DNA from: Erigeron canadensis
Taxonomy: Eukaryota > Streptophyta > Magnoliopsida > Asterales > Asteraceae
DNA: 64,000 nt
Assembly (NCBI RefSeq): GCF_010389155.1
Contig: NC_057769.1
Coordinates: forward strand, 12,586,735 to 12,650,734
Direction: 5' to 3'
Shown piece after piece: positions 20,242 through 30,771 of the stretch. A program made the translations under genes and the position numbers. Every line of letters begins with the position of its first letter. The first letter of the stretch is position 1. The notes below the pieces were generated by a model. The model was not told the DNA's origin and did not search any database. It saw only the letters and a program-made list of their open reading frames with translations.

Positions 20242-20736
20242 TTGGAGAGGGAAGGGATCGGCTGGGGGATTTCTCACGCACAAAAGCAGACGTTTTATGA
20301 CAAGAAGAAGAAAAAAAGCCATAGAAAAATTGATGGTCCTGAAGGTGACCACACAGATTTTCTTAAAAACTTGAACCCTTCAGAACTACTTGCTCAATTA
20401 TCTCCTGAAGCTCTTGACAAGATTCTCAGTCATCTTGATCTGTCTCTACCTGCTGGTGTTACAAATGCAAGAAGTGGGTTGTTCATCACTGAACCTGAGC
20501 ATGGAATGTATTTTATGAATGCAAGGGGGAAATTGGTATTTCAAAGGAATGCTGAACTAAAACGGGTACCTCATATGCACCTATATACCTTGTACAGATT
20601 TTGTGCTTCTTTTAGTGAAAAAGGTAATGGGTATGAGCAGTTCTTTATTGATGAAGGTCTAGATAGAAAGTTGGATGTTAGAGTTGCCCCATCATATGAA
20701 GTGAAACAAGAAGCTGTAGAAATGATTAAGGAATAA
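20242..20736 (+). CDS. Unrecognised ORF upstream of a copia 3' LTR (accessory-type)
   Basis: The ORF is 164 codons with no disruption. It starts with a basic stretch (YDKKKKKSHRK), then a Leu-rich helix-like block (FLKNLNPSELLAQLSPEALD), then an LFITEPEHGMYFMNARGK block with LVFQRNAELKRVPHMHLYTL. It ends about 200 bp before the polypurine tract (AGGGGGAGATTG) and LTR at 20949. That is where plant copia elements carry an extra ORF after pol. I therefore infer the C-terminal part of a retroelement accessory protein, not a host gene. The true start is unclear, because the upstream sequence changes character at about 20236. No catalytic motif, signal peptide or membrane span is visible. Confidence 0.5.
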   Translation: MEREGIGWGISHAQKQTFYDKKKKKSHRKIDGPEGDHTDFLKNLNPSELLAQLSPEALDKILSHLDLSLPAGVTNARSGLFITEPEHGMYFMNARGKLVFQRNAELKRVPHMHLYTLYRFCASFSEKGNGYEQFFIDEGLDRKLDVRVAPSYEVKQEAVEMIKE

Positions 20737-20948
20737 CTCTTTATGTTTGTAAAAAACTTCTTATTTCTCAATATATGCAAAGCATCTGTACAAAATTTCA
20801 GCCTTTTCTTGTGTACAGTTCATATCAGATTGAAAAGAGCGCAAAAGATTCAAAGGGTCACAAATTGTTAGTTGTATTTTACTTTATTCTTTGTAAGCTG
20901 ATAGTTAGAAAGTGTGTTGGGTTTTGTCATCATCAAATAGGGGGAGAT

Positions 20949-21923
20949 TGTTGAGTCCCAGTGATAATTGAAAATTTAATGATGACAAATATGATGTATA
21001 AACACTTAGAAATCTTTTAGTTCTTGTAATCTGATCTGGGTCAGATTGAGCTGACACAACTTGCGATCTGTAACTGACCCAGATCATGCTTCATACTCTG
21101 TAATTGTTGAAGAGGAGGATTGAAGATAGAAGACTAAACTGCTAGTGGAACTTGGGATTAGCAGTCAGCTTGGGAACACTTTGACAGATTTGTGCTTTGA
21201 TAAATGGCCAATATGTGTCTTACAATCAAGTGAAGATAACCACCTGGATTTAAGATAAGGAAAAATGACGTGACTAGGAAGAATCCTAGGATCCAGGTTG
21301 GTATTTGGATTTACATATGCGTGTCCATACTCTTATTGGACGATGAAGAATGTGCAGTTGTACATGGGGGACCACAAGTACCATGAAAGGCACGATCTTA
21401 TATTCCTTGATCGTCTAACAAAAGAAGAATATGTGGCTTAATTGGATACCAAGAGAATAAGGGCTTTCGCCTATAAAAGCCTCATTCCTTGATTGCATAT
21501 GTGTGGCATTCCTTAGAATCATTCTTCATATAAGTTTCTCTGCTCTTACACACAACTTAGTCTGTTCATGATCAGCTTGGGCTGATCCTTTTGAGTAGAA
21601 ACTTCTTGATTGTAATTTGTCATTTCAAAGGGTTGTTTAGATATCTGTAGGCTACCTTGTTTCCGCAACAACCCTGTAATTCTTTGTATAGATTATTTCT
21701 TAACAAAGAGTTACATTTGAAAATTACAATCTGAGTGCAAGAATGTTAGCTTTACTGTTTTGTTGATTCACTGTCTTTACTTGTTTAATATATGTAATCT
21801 GAGTCTATAAACGTTTTTGTTAAAAAGTTGGTAAAGATTAAGCAAAAGTTGTATTCACCCTCCCTACAACTGTTCTGTGCTCATAATACTTTGGTATATT
21901 GAGACAATTTGGGACATAATACA
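20949..21923 (+). mobile_element. Copia-type 3' LTR (family E)
   Basis: It is preceded by the polypurine tract ATAGGGGGAGAT. It starts TGTTGAGTCCC and ends GGGACATAATACA, giving TG...CA with matching short inverted ends. The length is 975 bp. A GGTTCCGCAACAACC-like phrase is shared with family B LTRs (TTTCCGCAACAACCCTG at 21660). No second LTR is visible. Confidence 0.8.
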
Positions 21924-22163
21924 TGCAAACACCAATTTTCTCGCAATTTCTTAGATCCCGAACCTGATATTGTTCCTTGATCAACGAAAACTTGAGAAAA
22001 TGATCTTAGGAATGAGATATGTCTTATTTTGGAGTCAAGTTTGAACCTTTATTCCAAAACGCATCCGAAAACTCTTCTCTACCTAAGAACACGCAAAAGC
22101 GGGATATCCAAATGGTGATCGATCTCGAACCAAGGTTGTTAATAACCTATGGCTCTGATATCA
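21924..22163 (-). mobile_element. Short leader and degenerate primer site of family D
   Basis: GGCTCTGATATCA at 22151-22163 is a one-base variant of the tRNA-iMet primer site, next to the LTR that starts at 22166. The remaining internal sequence to the left is non-coding and is cut by LTR E. Confidence 0.65.
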
Positions 22164-22618
22164 GTTGTAAGTCCCCTGGGTCATACTGAACCGAGATTGA
22201 CTTAAAGATATGTCGAGGTGCGGAGTTCCTCGAGATAACTCACGGTTACTATATCTACCTTTTATGATATATATATCACAATATGTATATATATATCTTT
22301 TGCGTGAATATAAACACCCGTATTTGGTTATATAGTGAAATGACTCTCTGGACAAACTTTACCAACCAACGTGGTAACCTAAGTCTACAAGGCGTCCAAA
22401 CCGAGTGTGTGTTTGCGGTTCGTATGTGAGTCGAGAACCCACATGATCAAACCGTGCGTGTTCCTGGTTTTCTCTCTCTAGGTTTTGCTCGTCTCTCTCT
22501 CTACACTCTTATTGGAACACGCATACACACACCCTCTATTTATAGGCAAGTGACAAAAACTTTCAAATCCATTGGATTTGAGTGTTCTCATGTCAATCCC
22601 ATTAGGGTATTGGTCTTG

Positions 22619-22858
22619 TTTGAGAGTTCTTGTGTACAAGCATACTTTTGCTTGTTTCCACAGAAACTCTTAAACCATTTGAGAGTTCTTATGCACAAGC
22701 AAACATTTGCTTGTTCCTCATAAACTCTCAAATGACCATTTGAGTGTTCTTTCCACAAGCAAACTTTTGCTCGTTCCTAAGAACCCTCAAATGACCTTTT
22801 GAGTGTTCTCTCCACAAGCAACTAATTGCTTGTTCCTGAGAACACTCAAATAACACTT
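22619..22858. repeat. Four 60-bp tandem palindromic units
   Basis: Units start at 22619, 22678, 22739 and 22798. Each has nested arms: TTTGAGWGTTCT against AGAACWCTCAAA outside, CACAAGCAA against TTGCTTGT inside. Each unit could fold into one long hairpin. Confidence 0.85.
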
Positions 22859-22869
22859 AGGAATATTTG

Positions 22870-23200
22870 AGTTAATGTCTTTACTGCTGTCAAGACGCAG
22901 AACCGAAATTACACTCTGAGTTAATGTTTTTACTGTTGTCAAGACGCAGAACCGACATTAACTCAGCCAATGTTTCTACTGCTGTAAATATATGCAGAAA
23001 CAACATTAGCTATGAAAACGTTCTCCTACTGCTGTAAATACGTAGCAACAACGTCGTCAATATTACATTGGAAGTATATATTTAAGATATTGTTTCTCCT
23101 AATGTAAATACGCAGAAACACAATTATCTTAACTTCCCTTTGGAAGTACATTAAGTTAATATTTCAACAGTTGTTAAACGCAGAAACAATATTAACTTAA
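22870..23200. repeat. Five to six palindromic units with a TGCTGTAAATACGCAG core
   Basis: Units share GTTAATGTTTCTACTGCTGT, a few bases, then CGCAGAAACAACATTAAC, so the outer arms GTTAATGTT and AACATTAAC pair. The units differ in detail but keep the dyad. The same unit appears in opposite orientation at 63908-64000. Confidence 0.75.
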
Positions 23201-23431
23201 TGACTCTTTACATGTTATGTCTAGAACCTGCAAAATACAAATAATAAACAAACACATAAACATAAATGGATCCCAATATGATCAACAATATATGCCAAGG
23301 TAATATTATAGACAACCGGTAACTACAAGATAAATTACAAGACTTGGATATATATGAAAATATATGTATCACATCTAGAATGCTTTTGTCACCGAAAAAC
23401 ATGCACTAACAACTTCCATAAAGCAAAACAC

Positions 23432-23560
23432 CACGTCATAAGACGACTGCCATAATACATCTGCGTCATAAGGCGACCATCATGAGACAACCACGTCATA
23501 AGGCGACTGCCATAAGACAATAACGTCACAAGGCGACTGCCATAAGACAATAACGAGAAA
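23432..23560. repeat. 31-bp tandem repeat, four copies
   Basis: The unit ACGTCATAAGGCGACTGCC followed by ATAAGACAAT recurs four times with a few changes, directly beside LTR D. There are no spacers, so it is not a CRISPR array. Confidence 0.8.
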
Positions 23561-23768
23561 TTCTACTAATGGGTTATTCGAAGATATCAAATGCGTGAAC
23601 CTTTGAAACCTAATACCCTTATAGGGTAACTCCAGATATCATACGTTGAAACCATCACAAAGTAAAAAGGAGGATTCACAATAGCAGGAAGCGGAAACAA
23701 TATTTAACAAAGTAGCAACCACGAATGTTAAAAGAAGCCAGTAAACAAGTTCCAAACAGTGAGAAAAT

Positions 23769-24675
23769 CTATGCATTAGGAATTCGCATCAGTTGGGTAG
23801 GGGAAGCATCAGGATCTAATGAAAGAGCGCGAAGGTATAAAGAGTGCATATCTTCCAGCTCACTCATGGCTTTGTTCAAAGGACCCGCAGTATCTTTCAC
23901 AAGCTCGGAACCATTAAGGGTTATGCGACCTTTCGCAGCAAGAACACGGATCAACTCTGACTCAGCATCCACCCTACTAGCATTACACAAATCCGAGATC
24001 CTCTTACCAACTTCAGGTACGTTCAAAAAAGACTTGCAAGCATCAGGAATCACATCAACAACAAGTCGCTTATACCCCTCCTTCAGATCCACAAGCAGAA
24101 CGATTATGCCCCAACATCCCCTTTAGCCCAACTGTTGTCACGAACAGATTGAAGCTCTGCAGTCAAACTACCCAACTTAACTTCCAACTCAGACATCTTA
24201 AACTCCAGCGACAACTTCTCTGCTTTGAGCCAGTCAATCTGCTTAAGATCGCGCAACTTCGAATCCAATACATTCCCAATTATGGAAACACAAAAAGAAG
24301 ACTGATTGAACAATTCGGAGAGCTTTGCCAAATCCATGCCCATCAACTTTGAATTCCATTCAGAAGGAGCAACAGACCCAATGCTGTGATGACAAGATTG
24401 ACCATCTGGAGCTTGGAGAAAAGGGTTAAATTCTGCAAAAACACACATGTGAGAAGACAAAAAAAAAGGAAAAAATAGAGATCTGAAGAACGGACATCTA
24501 AATACATACGGGAACTATCCTCTACATCATCGGATCGTTTCACCTTCTTCTTGGACGAAGACACACCAGGCCTCTTTGTAGAAGTTTTCTTTCTTCTCCT
24601 AAGGCGGCCAGCAATAGGGCCTTGTTCATCAACAGGTTGATCGCAATTCTCCCCACTGGTAGGGCAGTCAAACAC
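23769..24675 (-). pseudogene. Gag-like gene fragment with an intron (gypsy-type 'putative transposase' family)
   Basis: Exon 1 (24675-24510) has DCPTSGENCDQPVDEQGP, then a Lys/Arg-rich nuclear-signal-like tract (RRRKKTSTKRPG). A 77-bp intron (24509-24433) has GTATGT and TTTTTGCAG borders. Exon 2 reads NPFLQAPDGQSCHHSIGSVA, then a coiled coil (KAEKLSLEFKMSELEVKLGS). A stop near 24107 and a frame change follow, after which a C-terminal block resumes to 23769 (GYKRLVVDVIPDACKSFLNV). It resembles, from memory, the C-terminal half of plant proteins annotated as putative gypsy-type transposase, a Gag-related family. The N-terminal domain is missing. A relative lies at 25948-26451 on the other strand. 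Confidence 0.6.
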
Positions 24676-25947
24676 TTAATAACATGAAGACCATCTGTTT
24701 GATCAAATAATCGCACTATGACTCAACTGGAGGTGTGAGTGGGTTTGGAGTGTTTTGTTGGCGATTCCCTTCCGGTCAGAAGATCGAAGACCGCTTTACA
24801 CCTATTGCTTGTTCCTAAGCCTATTCGTGTGACTTAGGATTTATTTATGAATTCGTAGATCAAATATGTGTTATAAGGGTTTTAGTATGTTGAATGGTGG
24901 CGAATGAATGTTCTATGTCGCATGGTATCTCCTCTTTATATAGAGGGTAAAGCCTTGGAGAGGAAGATAAAGATTTAGGGTAAATCTCTTCCTCTTTCGT
25001 GATATATTCTAAGCAAGGAAGGTATATCTTGGACTCTTAGATCGCGTCATAGCTTATAGGAGTTATTTGATTTTATTCCTTATGGGGAGGTTGCATGTAT
25101 GTTCGTGAATATCTTGGGAGCTCCGATATTACGGAGGTATACATTGTAGCTTCGACTACGGATAGGTCTCCTTGGTACAATGTATTAGTACCTTTGCTGC
25201 TTATGAAGGGTCCTTCGTATCCAGTCTTCAGTACGGAGGTAAAGCTCCGTATATGGTATATCATCAAGCCTCCTAGTCTGCTGGGAGAGTCTATCTGTAG
25301 AGTATCGCATTAGACTTCAAAAAATAATAGTCGGTCCCCAGGTCATCCTTACGGTAGTCCTTCAGAAACAACGTATGCTAAATCAGACCGAAAATTGTGA
25401 TATGCTTATCCCATACTTATCAATGGTTGAGATTTGTTTAGCGGCTTTTGGCTGAAATACTCTCGATATATATATCTGTTAGATATTATAGTCAAAATAA
25501 AAAATATTTTACCTTCTTCGGGTGATATCTTTCTTACCAATTTTATCCGCCGTCTGCCTTCTTCGGATATCGCCTTTTTTTGAAAAGGTATGTGATTCTT
25601 CTCGGATTTCTCTTTTTGTTGCTAGTAGGGTTACGTGTTGAGTCTGATAACTTGAAACGCTACCATGATCTTTGACCGATGATGGCCTTTAGATCCAGGT
25701 TTCTCTGTTATGCACACAACTTTATTTGCTAGTTATAGCAATTCCATTGTGTTGCCTCATTGTTGAATCATTCATCACTGTGCTCTGCCCCTTTTCATAT
25801 TAAAATAGAGATGATGACATCACTAAGTAGTAGTTCTTCTTCCTCCCCCCCCCTTTTTTTGTCCTGTCCTGATGTTGATCTCACTAGGGTTTCATTTTTC
25901 CCCTTCATTGTCGCCTTTTTATATTTCCATCCTTTGTTTCTTGTAGA
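24676..25947. other. Non-coding spacer between two opposite gag-like relics
   Basis: I found no convincing ORF. A TATA-like TTTATATAGAGG at about 24935 and paired words (GGTACAATGTATT at 25172 with its complement-like AATGTAT...GGTATACATTGTA at 25135) suggest LTR or promoter debris. A C-run and T-run at 25846-25860 precede the plus-strand fragment. Confidence 0.4.
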
Positions 25948-26451
25948 ATGGCGTTCAAACAGATGATCAACAGACAATCATTTCTCACTCAGCTTGTCAT
26001 CAAGGCTCCTCCATCTATTGCGGCTGCAGGTTCAGAGACTTCTGTCGGGGGTTCTGATGCGCAGGCCACAGATCGTGCTGGTTTGGAGGCTATTTTACAC
26101 GGGGATGACCCGACTGGTCATCCTGTTATTGATGTGTCTGACTGCCCCACCAGTGGGGAGAATTGTGAGCAGCCTATTGACAATCAGGGTACTGTGGTTG
26201 GTCGCCTTACAAGTAGGAAGAAGACTTCTTCAAAAAGGCCCAACAATTCTTCTTCCCGTAAAAAGGCGAAGCGATCCACTGAAGCAGGGGGGTGCGGGTA
26301 TGTGTACGGATTTTCTGAAAAAAACACTCTGTCTTTCTCTTCTCTTTTTTATGTATATATTTGTTTTTGCATAATTTAATCCTTTTTTCCAGGCTCCTAA
26401 TGGTCAATTTTGTCATCATAGCATTGAGTCTGTTGCTCCTCCTGAGTGAGA
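25948..26451 (+). pseudogene. Gag-like fragment, plus-strand relative of 23769-24675
   Basis: The frame starts MAFKQMINRQSFLTQLVIKA and then matches the minus-strand copy: VSDCPTSGENCEQPIDNQG, then RKKTSSKRPNNSSSRKKAKR. A donor-like GTATGTG at 26298 and an acceptor-like TTTTTTCCAG ending at 26392 flank a short non-coding stretch. The text resumes as APNGQFCHHSIESVAPPE, followed by a stop. With these splice sites the frame is not kept, so it is probably dead. The coiled coil and C-terminus are absent. Confidence 0.55.
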
Positions 26452-28448
26452 TTAGTTAGCTTAGGAAAGTTTTCCTTGGTCTTAGGTTCACTACTAGATT
26501 CTAATGGAGAATCAGTCAGCCAAGAAGAATCCAGACTGACCTCAGACTTGGTAGGGGTAGACTCAATAGTAGTGACACCATCAAACTAGGATTTTAGATT
26601 ACCACCATAAACAAAACCAAGACCAGGATTTTTAGACTACTTTTTAAGAATCCTTTTGGTGTGAATAACTGTAGGAGGTATGGCTGATAACAAAGCTCCA
26701 TTGCACATACTTCACTTATGGCAATAGCTTTGTCATAGTCACCATCAAATGTGGCCTGAATTTGTTAAGGTACTTGCTCATTGACACACTTAGCAGTTCT
26801 TTTAGAACCAATACACCTAGACTCAGTTATGTGCTTGATTTTCAAATACTTTTCATTAGATTCCTTAGCTTCTTGTAAAAGAGAAACATTTACTCTTTTT
26901 AAAACTTTGATTTCTCACTGAAGTTTTTCAATAGACAGAGTTTGTACTGAAATTTCATTTCATAAAGACACAATCTACATTTTATGTTAATTATTTAAAT
27001 GTCTTTGTAAAAGAACTTCATCACCAAGTTTGTTCAGTTTAGCAAGTTTTTCTTCATTAGAAAGAGAAAGGAAAAGGGGATACCTATTGAACAGTGAAAG
27101 CAGAGTGAGCTGACTGATTTCTTCTCTCAGCTTGGTCATGCCATCAAGAAGCTTTTCAGTAGCATCTTTGGCTATCAAGCATCTTTCCTTGATTTCTTGA
27201 CACTTGGATGACTACTCTGTGACTATGAAGCATTGAGCATCTTCATAAGTCTCATCTTTAGATGAAGTTGCACTCTCAGCCCAATCTTTTGCAACAAGAC
27301 TCTTTTCACAAAGCTTGGCCACTTGTGCTTTTATTTTCTTATACTATAGCTTGCGTTTTGAGTATTTTGCACCACTTTTAGATTTAGAGTTATCAGCTTG
27401 TTGAGTGGGTTTAGATTTACAATCATTAGCCAAATGATTAGTTTTACCTCATTTGTAACAAGTTACTTTTGACATATCCAAAGGCTTTTTGGGTTTGTCA
27501 TTTTTAAAGGTTCCTTTTCCATTTCCTTTAAATTTTGAAAAATTCCTTCTTTTCAATCTCTCAGCCAACATGGCAACCTCATTAGCTAAATTTTTAGTTT
27601 CATCACTTGAATCATATTCAGTTTCAGATTAACATGGTTTATCAGTTTCAACAACATCAATCACAAATTGACTCAGATTCATCACACGGTGAGCTGAGAT
27701 GCTCAGTTAAAGATGCAACAAGTGCAGAGATAGAGTTTCCCATAGCATCACCCATGGCAATCAACTTTTCAGCTTCAGTGTATTCATAGTTGTGAAGCAA
27801 CCCATAGAGACCTAACAAATCTAGTTCTTTGTACACTGGACTCAACTTGAAACTAGCAACATAAATATTCCATGTTAAATATAATGAATCTAGAAATTTT
27901 CTTTTTAAGTACATCATCATTTTTAATTATGTCAATAGCATTTAAGTCATTTACAAGTAAGTGTCAGTGAGGGATTCATTCTTGTGTGCAAAGAATCTCC
28001 CATACCTTCTAGTCAAGGTAGTCTTGATAGACTCCATAGAGTTTGCACGGCCCTCATACATAACAGTCAAAGTATCTCACATCTTCTTAGTATTAGGACA
28101 GTGTCTAATGGCTCTATAAATGTTCTTTGGTACAACTTGGACAATAAAGTTGCTAGCCTTTACATCCAAGTTGATCATTCTTCTATCCTCATCACTCCAA
28201 TCAGCTTTGGGTTTGATAACAACTCTGACATCATGTGAACCAAACTCATCTCCATCAGTAGAAGTTGGCCTTGGTCTAATAACTGTATCCCTTGGAACAT
28301 AAGGTCCATCAACAAGTATGTTAGGCATGTCATTATCAATTGATTCAAGAAAGAGAGACATTCTTCCTTTCCACCCACTGAAATCAGTCATACCAAACAT
28401 GGGTGGTCTAGTGGAAGAACCGTTATCAGTATACATAGGTTCAAACAT
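26452..28448 (-). pseudogene. Decayed copia gag (family G)
   Basis: The N-terminus (28448-28077, 123 codons) starts MFEPMYTDNGSS and has FSGWKGRMSLFLESIDND, DGPYVPRDT and WSDEDRRMINLD. These match the family B Gag blocks (DGPYIPMSSG, WSDEDRKLVVLD). Further pieces follow with many stops: YKELDLLGLYGLLHNYEYTE (about 27840-27760), and a zinc knuckle near 27475-27425 in which the second Cys codon is a stop (CYK-stop-GKTNHLANDC). Weak coiled-coil text goes on to 26460. It is far more decayed than the gag of family B. The primer site at 28510-28521 lies upstream, as expected. Confidence 0.8.
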
Positions 28449-28509
28449 GTTTTAAACCAAAGATTAAATAAAATGAGAGGGGTTAAGTTAAGTGTATTAT
28501 AAAACCCCT

Positions 28510-29344
28510 GCTCTCATACCACCTGATAGGTACTAAAAGAGATAACAGGATAATTTAAGATGTCTCATAGAGTTGTAGAGGGGTAAATACAACTTTTAAA
28601 CTTAATACAACTCTAAAATACTTTTAATGCGGAATATAAATTATGTTAAAGTATTTGTTCATATTCAGCTTGAGATAATGTGTTAAAGAAACAGTAAAGA
28701 TAAATAACAGAATATAAAGACTAAGTAAAGTGCAGTCCAAGAACAAAGTGCAAGCTAATTTCAACTTATTCTTTTATTGATCAATAAAAAGAATTACAAG
28801 TAGTTGTGGAATAGTTAGCCTACAAATCTAACTACTTGGTTGAATAGCAAGTGACAACTTTGTATATTAACTTTACTAGCCTAAGCTAAGTGCAATACGA
28901 ATCCAAGCTAATAGCTTTATCGTTGTGAGTTAATGTAATGGATGCATACATTCTTGAGACTCTAAGGTTGGTTTGTATAAGCATCAACCATGCCCTGGAT
29001 GCCATTCATTATCTTCTACGTGTCTTGATGTAATGGCTTATGTTTGATTATGTACCTGGTGATAGTGACATTGCCTTTTTTGTTCCCCATAGCCTTACCA
29101 AGGTTGATCGTGTAGTCACATGTATAATGAACACCTCATAGAATGTTTACAATCACCAACTAGCACTTTAGAATGTCCTTCCATGCTTATCCAGATGGGT
29201 GACATATATACAAAGTTAAATAACAACACTGGAGCACTTGCAATACTCTATGCTGAACTTGTACCTTCTAAGCTGACCGGAAGAACCAAGCTGATTTCCA
29301 CCCATTAGCTTGGCCTTCTATCCTTGTTCTTTATCTTCGTTTTA
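28510..29344 (-). mobile_element. Degenerate primer site and possible LTR of family G
   Basis: GCTCTCATACCA (28510-28521) differs by one base from the tRNA-iMet primer site. A sequence beginning TGATAGGTAC at 28524 would be the LTR. I could not find its other end or a partner. Nothing coding is visible to 29344. Confidence 0.45.
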
Positions 29345-29387
29345 GATCGAGTGCTTATCTTTAGTTTGATCGAGTGCTTATCTTTAG
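29345..29387. repeat. 23-bp direct repeat at a breakpoint
   Basis: GATCGAGTGCTTATCTTTAG stands at 29345-29364 and again at 29368-29387, and the second copy ends exactly where homology to 36888 begins. Such short duplications are typical of repair joints. Confidence 0.8.
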
Positions 29388-29737
29388 GCCTTGATCTTGA
29401 AGACAAACAGCCAATTTCATCAGTTGCCAAAAGAAGGAAAACTGGCGAAGGGCCATCTGTTTAAGTTTTCCTTCTATCTATCTGCTTGTAATTTTATTTA
29501 CTTTCTTGTAACTTCATTGTAAAGTTGTGTATATACAAGTTGCCAGATTGTAATTCACAAGTTAGATATCTGATAAGATCTACAAACAATTAAAACTAAA
29601 CCCAAGGCATTTGATGATCTATAAAAATGTCTTGGAAACTTAATAGGTTTTATCAAACTCAAGTATTTCAAACTTATACTTGTATAGAAACAAGTTTGAA
29701 AATACTTGGCAATATTTCAGGACAATTAGGGGGAATT
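29387..29737 (+). mobile_element. 3' internal end of family B, extra copy
   Basis: By eye it is identical over its 351 bp to 36888-37238, including the last codons of the accessory ORF (SSVAKRRKTGEGPSV) and the polypurine tract. Its presence directly left of the 5' LTR means a second copy of the element once lay upstream in tandem. Confidence 0.92.
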
Positions 29738-30713
29738 TGTTAGGTCCAGTTTAAGCTATAAACTGGAGCTCTCCAGCGGCATCTGGAGAGCATGAAGAAT
29801 TTTCCAAAATATTAGAAGTCTAGTTAGATTGTACAGTTTAAGCAACTGATGACTTCCTCCAGTTGAGATCTGAAGACTTAAATCTGAAGACCTTCTAGTT
29901 GAAGTCGAAGACAACAAGTGGAAGAAAGGAAATGTCAATGGCAGCGAAGCCCAGTTGACATTTCACCAGATCAATCAACTGGAGATCCTTCAGTGTAAAT
30001 GCCTTTACAAAGCTTTACACTGATCACGAGGAGGACCTTTTACACTACATCCTTTTAACCAGACAATAATCTTGTCTGTGGATAAAAGTGCAAAGATATA
30101 GAGTGGTTGAATAAAGTAACCTTTTGTCTTACTTTATTTATCACACACAAAGGATTATTTAACAATACTTTTGTGTGCTGTCAACCATACTTACACGTCG
30201 AAGTTGAGATCCCAATGCTCATACTTCGACTATAAATAGAGGTCCTTGCACAAGCATTTTCACAACTTTGCAAATACATATATTCTGCAATATTGGTGAA
30301 CTTGTGCAATATTCTCTCAATCGCAAAAAAGAACATTTCACAACTCTAAGTGTTTCGATTGTTTAGGAGAATTTCCAAGTTTAGATCAATTGTATTTCAT
30401 AGGTTGTTAGGATATTTACATTCTTGTATTATCTTGGTTCCGCAACAACCTTGTATTTTATTTAAACAATTAATAAATAAAATACACTTGAAAAAATACA
30501 TATTGTCTTACCAATTTATATACTTGTCATTTATATTATTGCATTGTATTTACTTATCCATATTGTCACTTTAATAAGTTTACATCCAGTTAACCTGGTA
30601 CACAATCAATCTAAACTGGCCAAGTCCAGATTAATTGATTGTGTTGCAAAGTTCACTCACCATTGACATAGAGGTGTCTTCAGCACCCATCTAGCAATAG
30701 TTTGGGACTTACA
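29738..30713 (+). mobile_element. Family B 5' LTR (mosaic middle LTR)
   Basis: The 976-bp sequence starts TGTTAGGTCCAG and ends GGGACTTACA. A TATA-like CTATAAATAGAGG at about 30229 is the likely promoter. Against 37239-38213 I count 10 substitutions and one 1-bp indel, 8 of these 11 in the last 226 bp. It carries many CAGTT/AACTG words. Confidence 0.95.
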
Positions 30714-30715
30714 AG

Positions 30716-30727
30716 TGGTATCAGAGC
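30716..30727 (+). other. Primer-binding site, initiator Met tRNA (family B)
   Basis: TGGTATCAGAGC lies two bases after the LTR, an exact match to the plant tRNA-iMet complement. Confidence 0.97.
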
Positions 30728-30771
30728 AGGCAGGTTGAATTGTTTCAATTCTATAACCCAGGTCTGCTTCG

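Larger units (their letters stand above)
22166..23411 (-). mobile_element. LTR of family D, 1.25 kb, built of palindromic repeats
   Basis: The plus strand runs TGTAAGTCCC...CACTAACA, giving TG...CA ends; the minus-strand start is TGTTAGTGCATG. Partial plus-strand copies of its beginning lie at 63304-63545 and from 63689 to the window end. The primer site on its left makes it a 5' LTR in minus orientation. Its middle consists of two arrays of imperfect palindromes (22619-23200). Confidence 0.85.

Noticed and set aside
23432..23560. CRISPR-like array
   Set aside because: The repeats are directly adjacent with no unique spacers, and the context is plant retrotransposon DNA.
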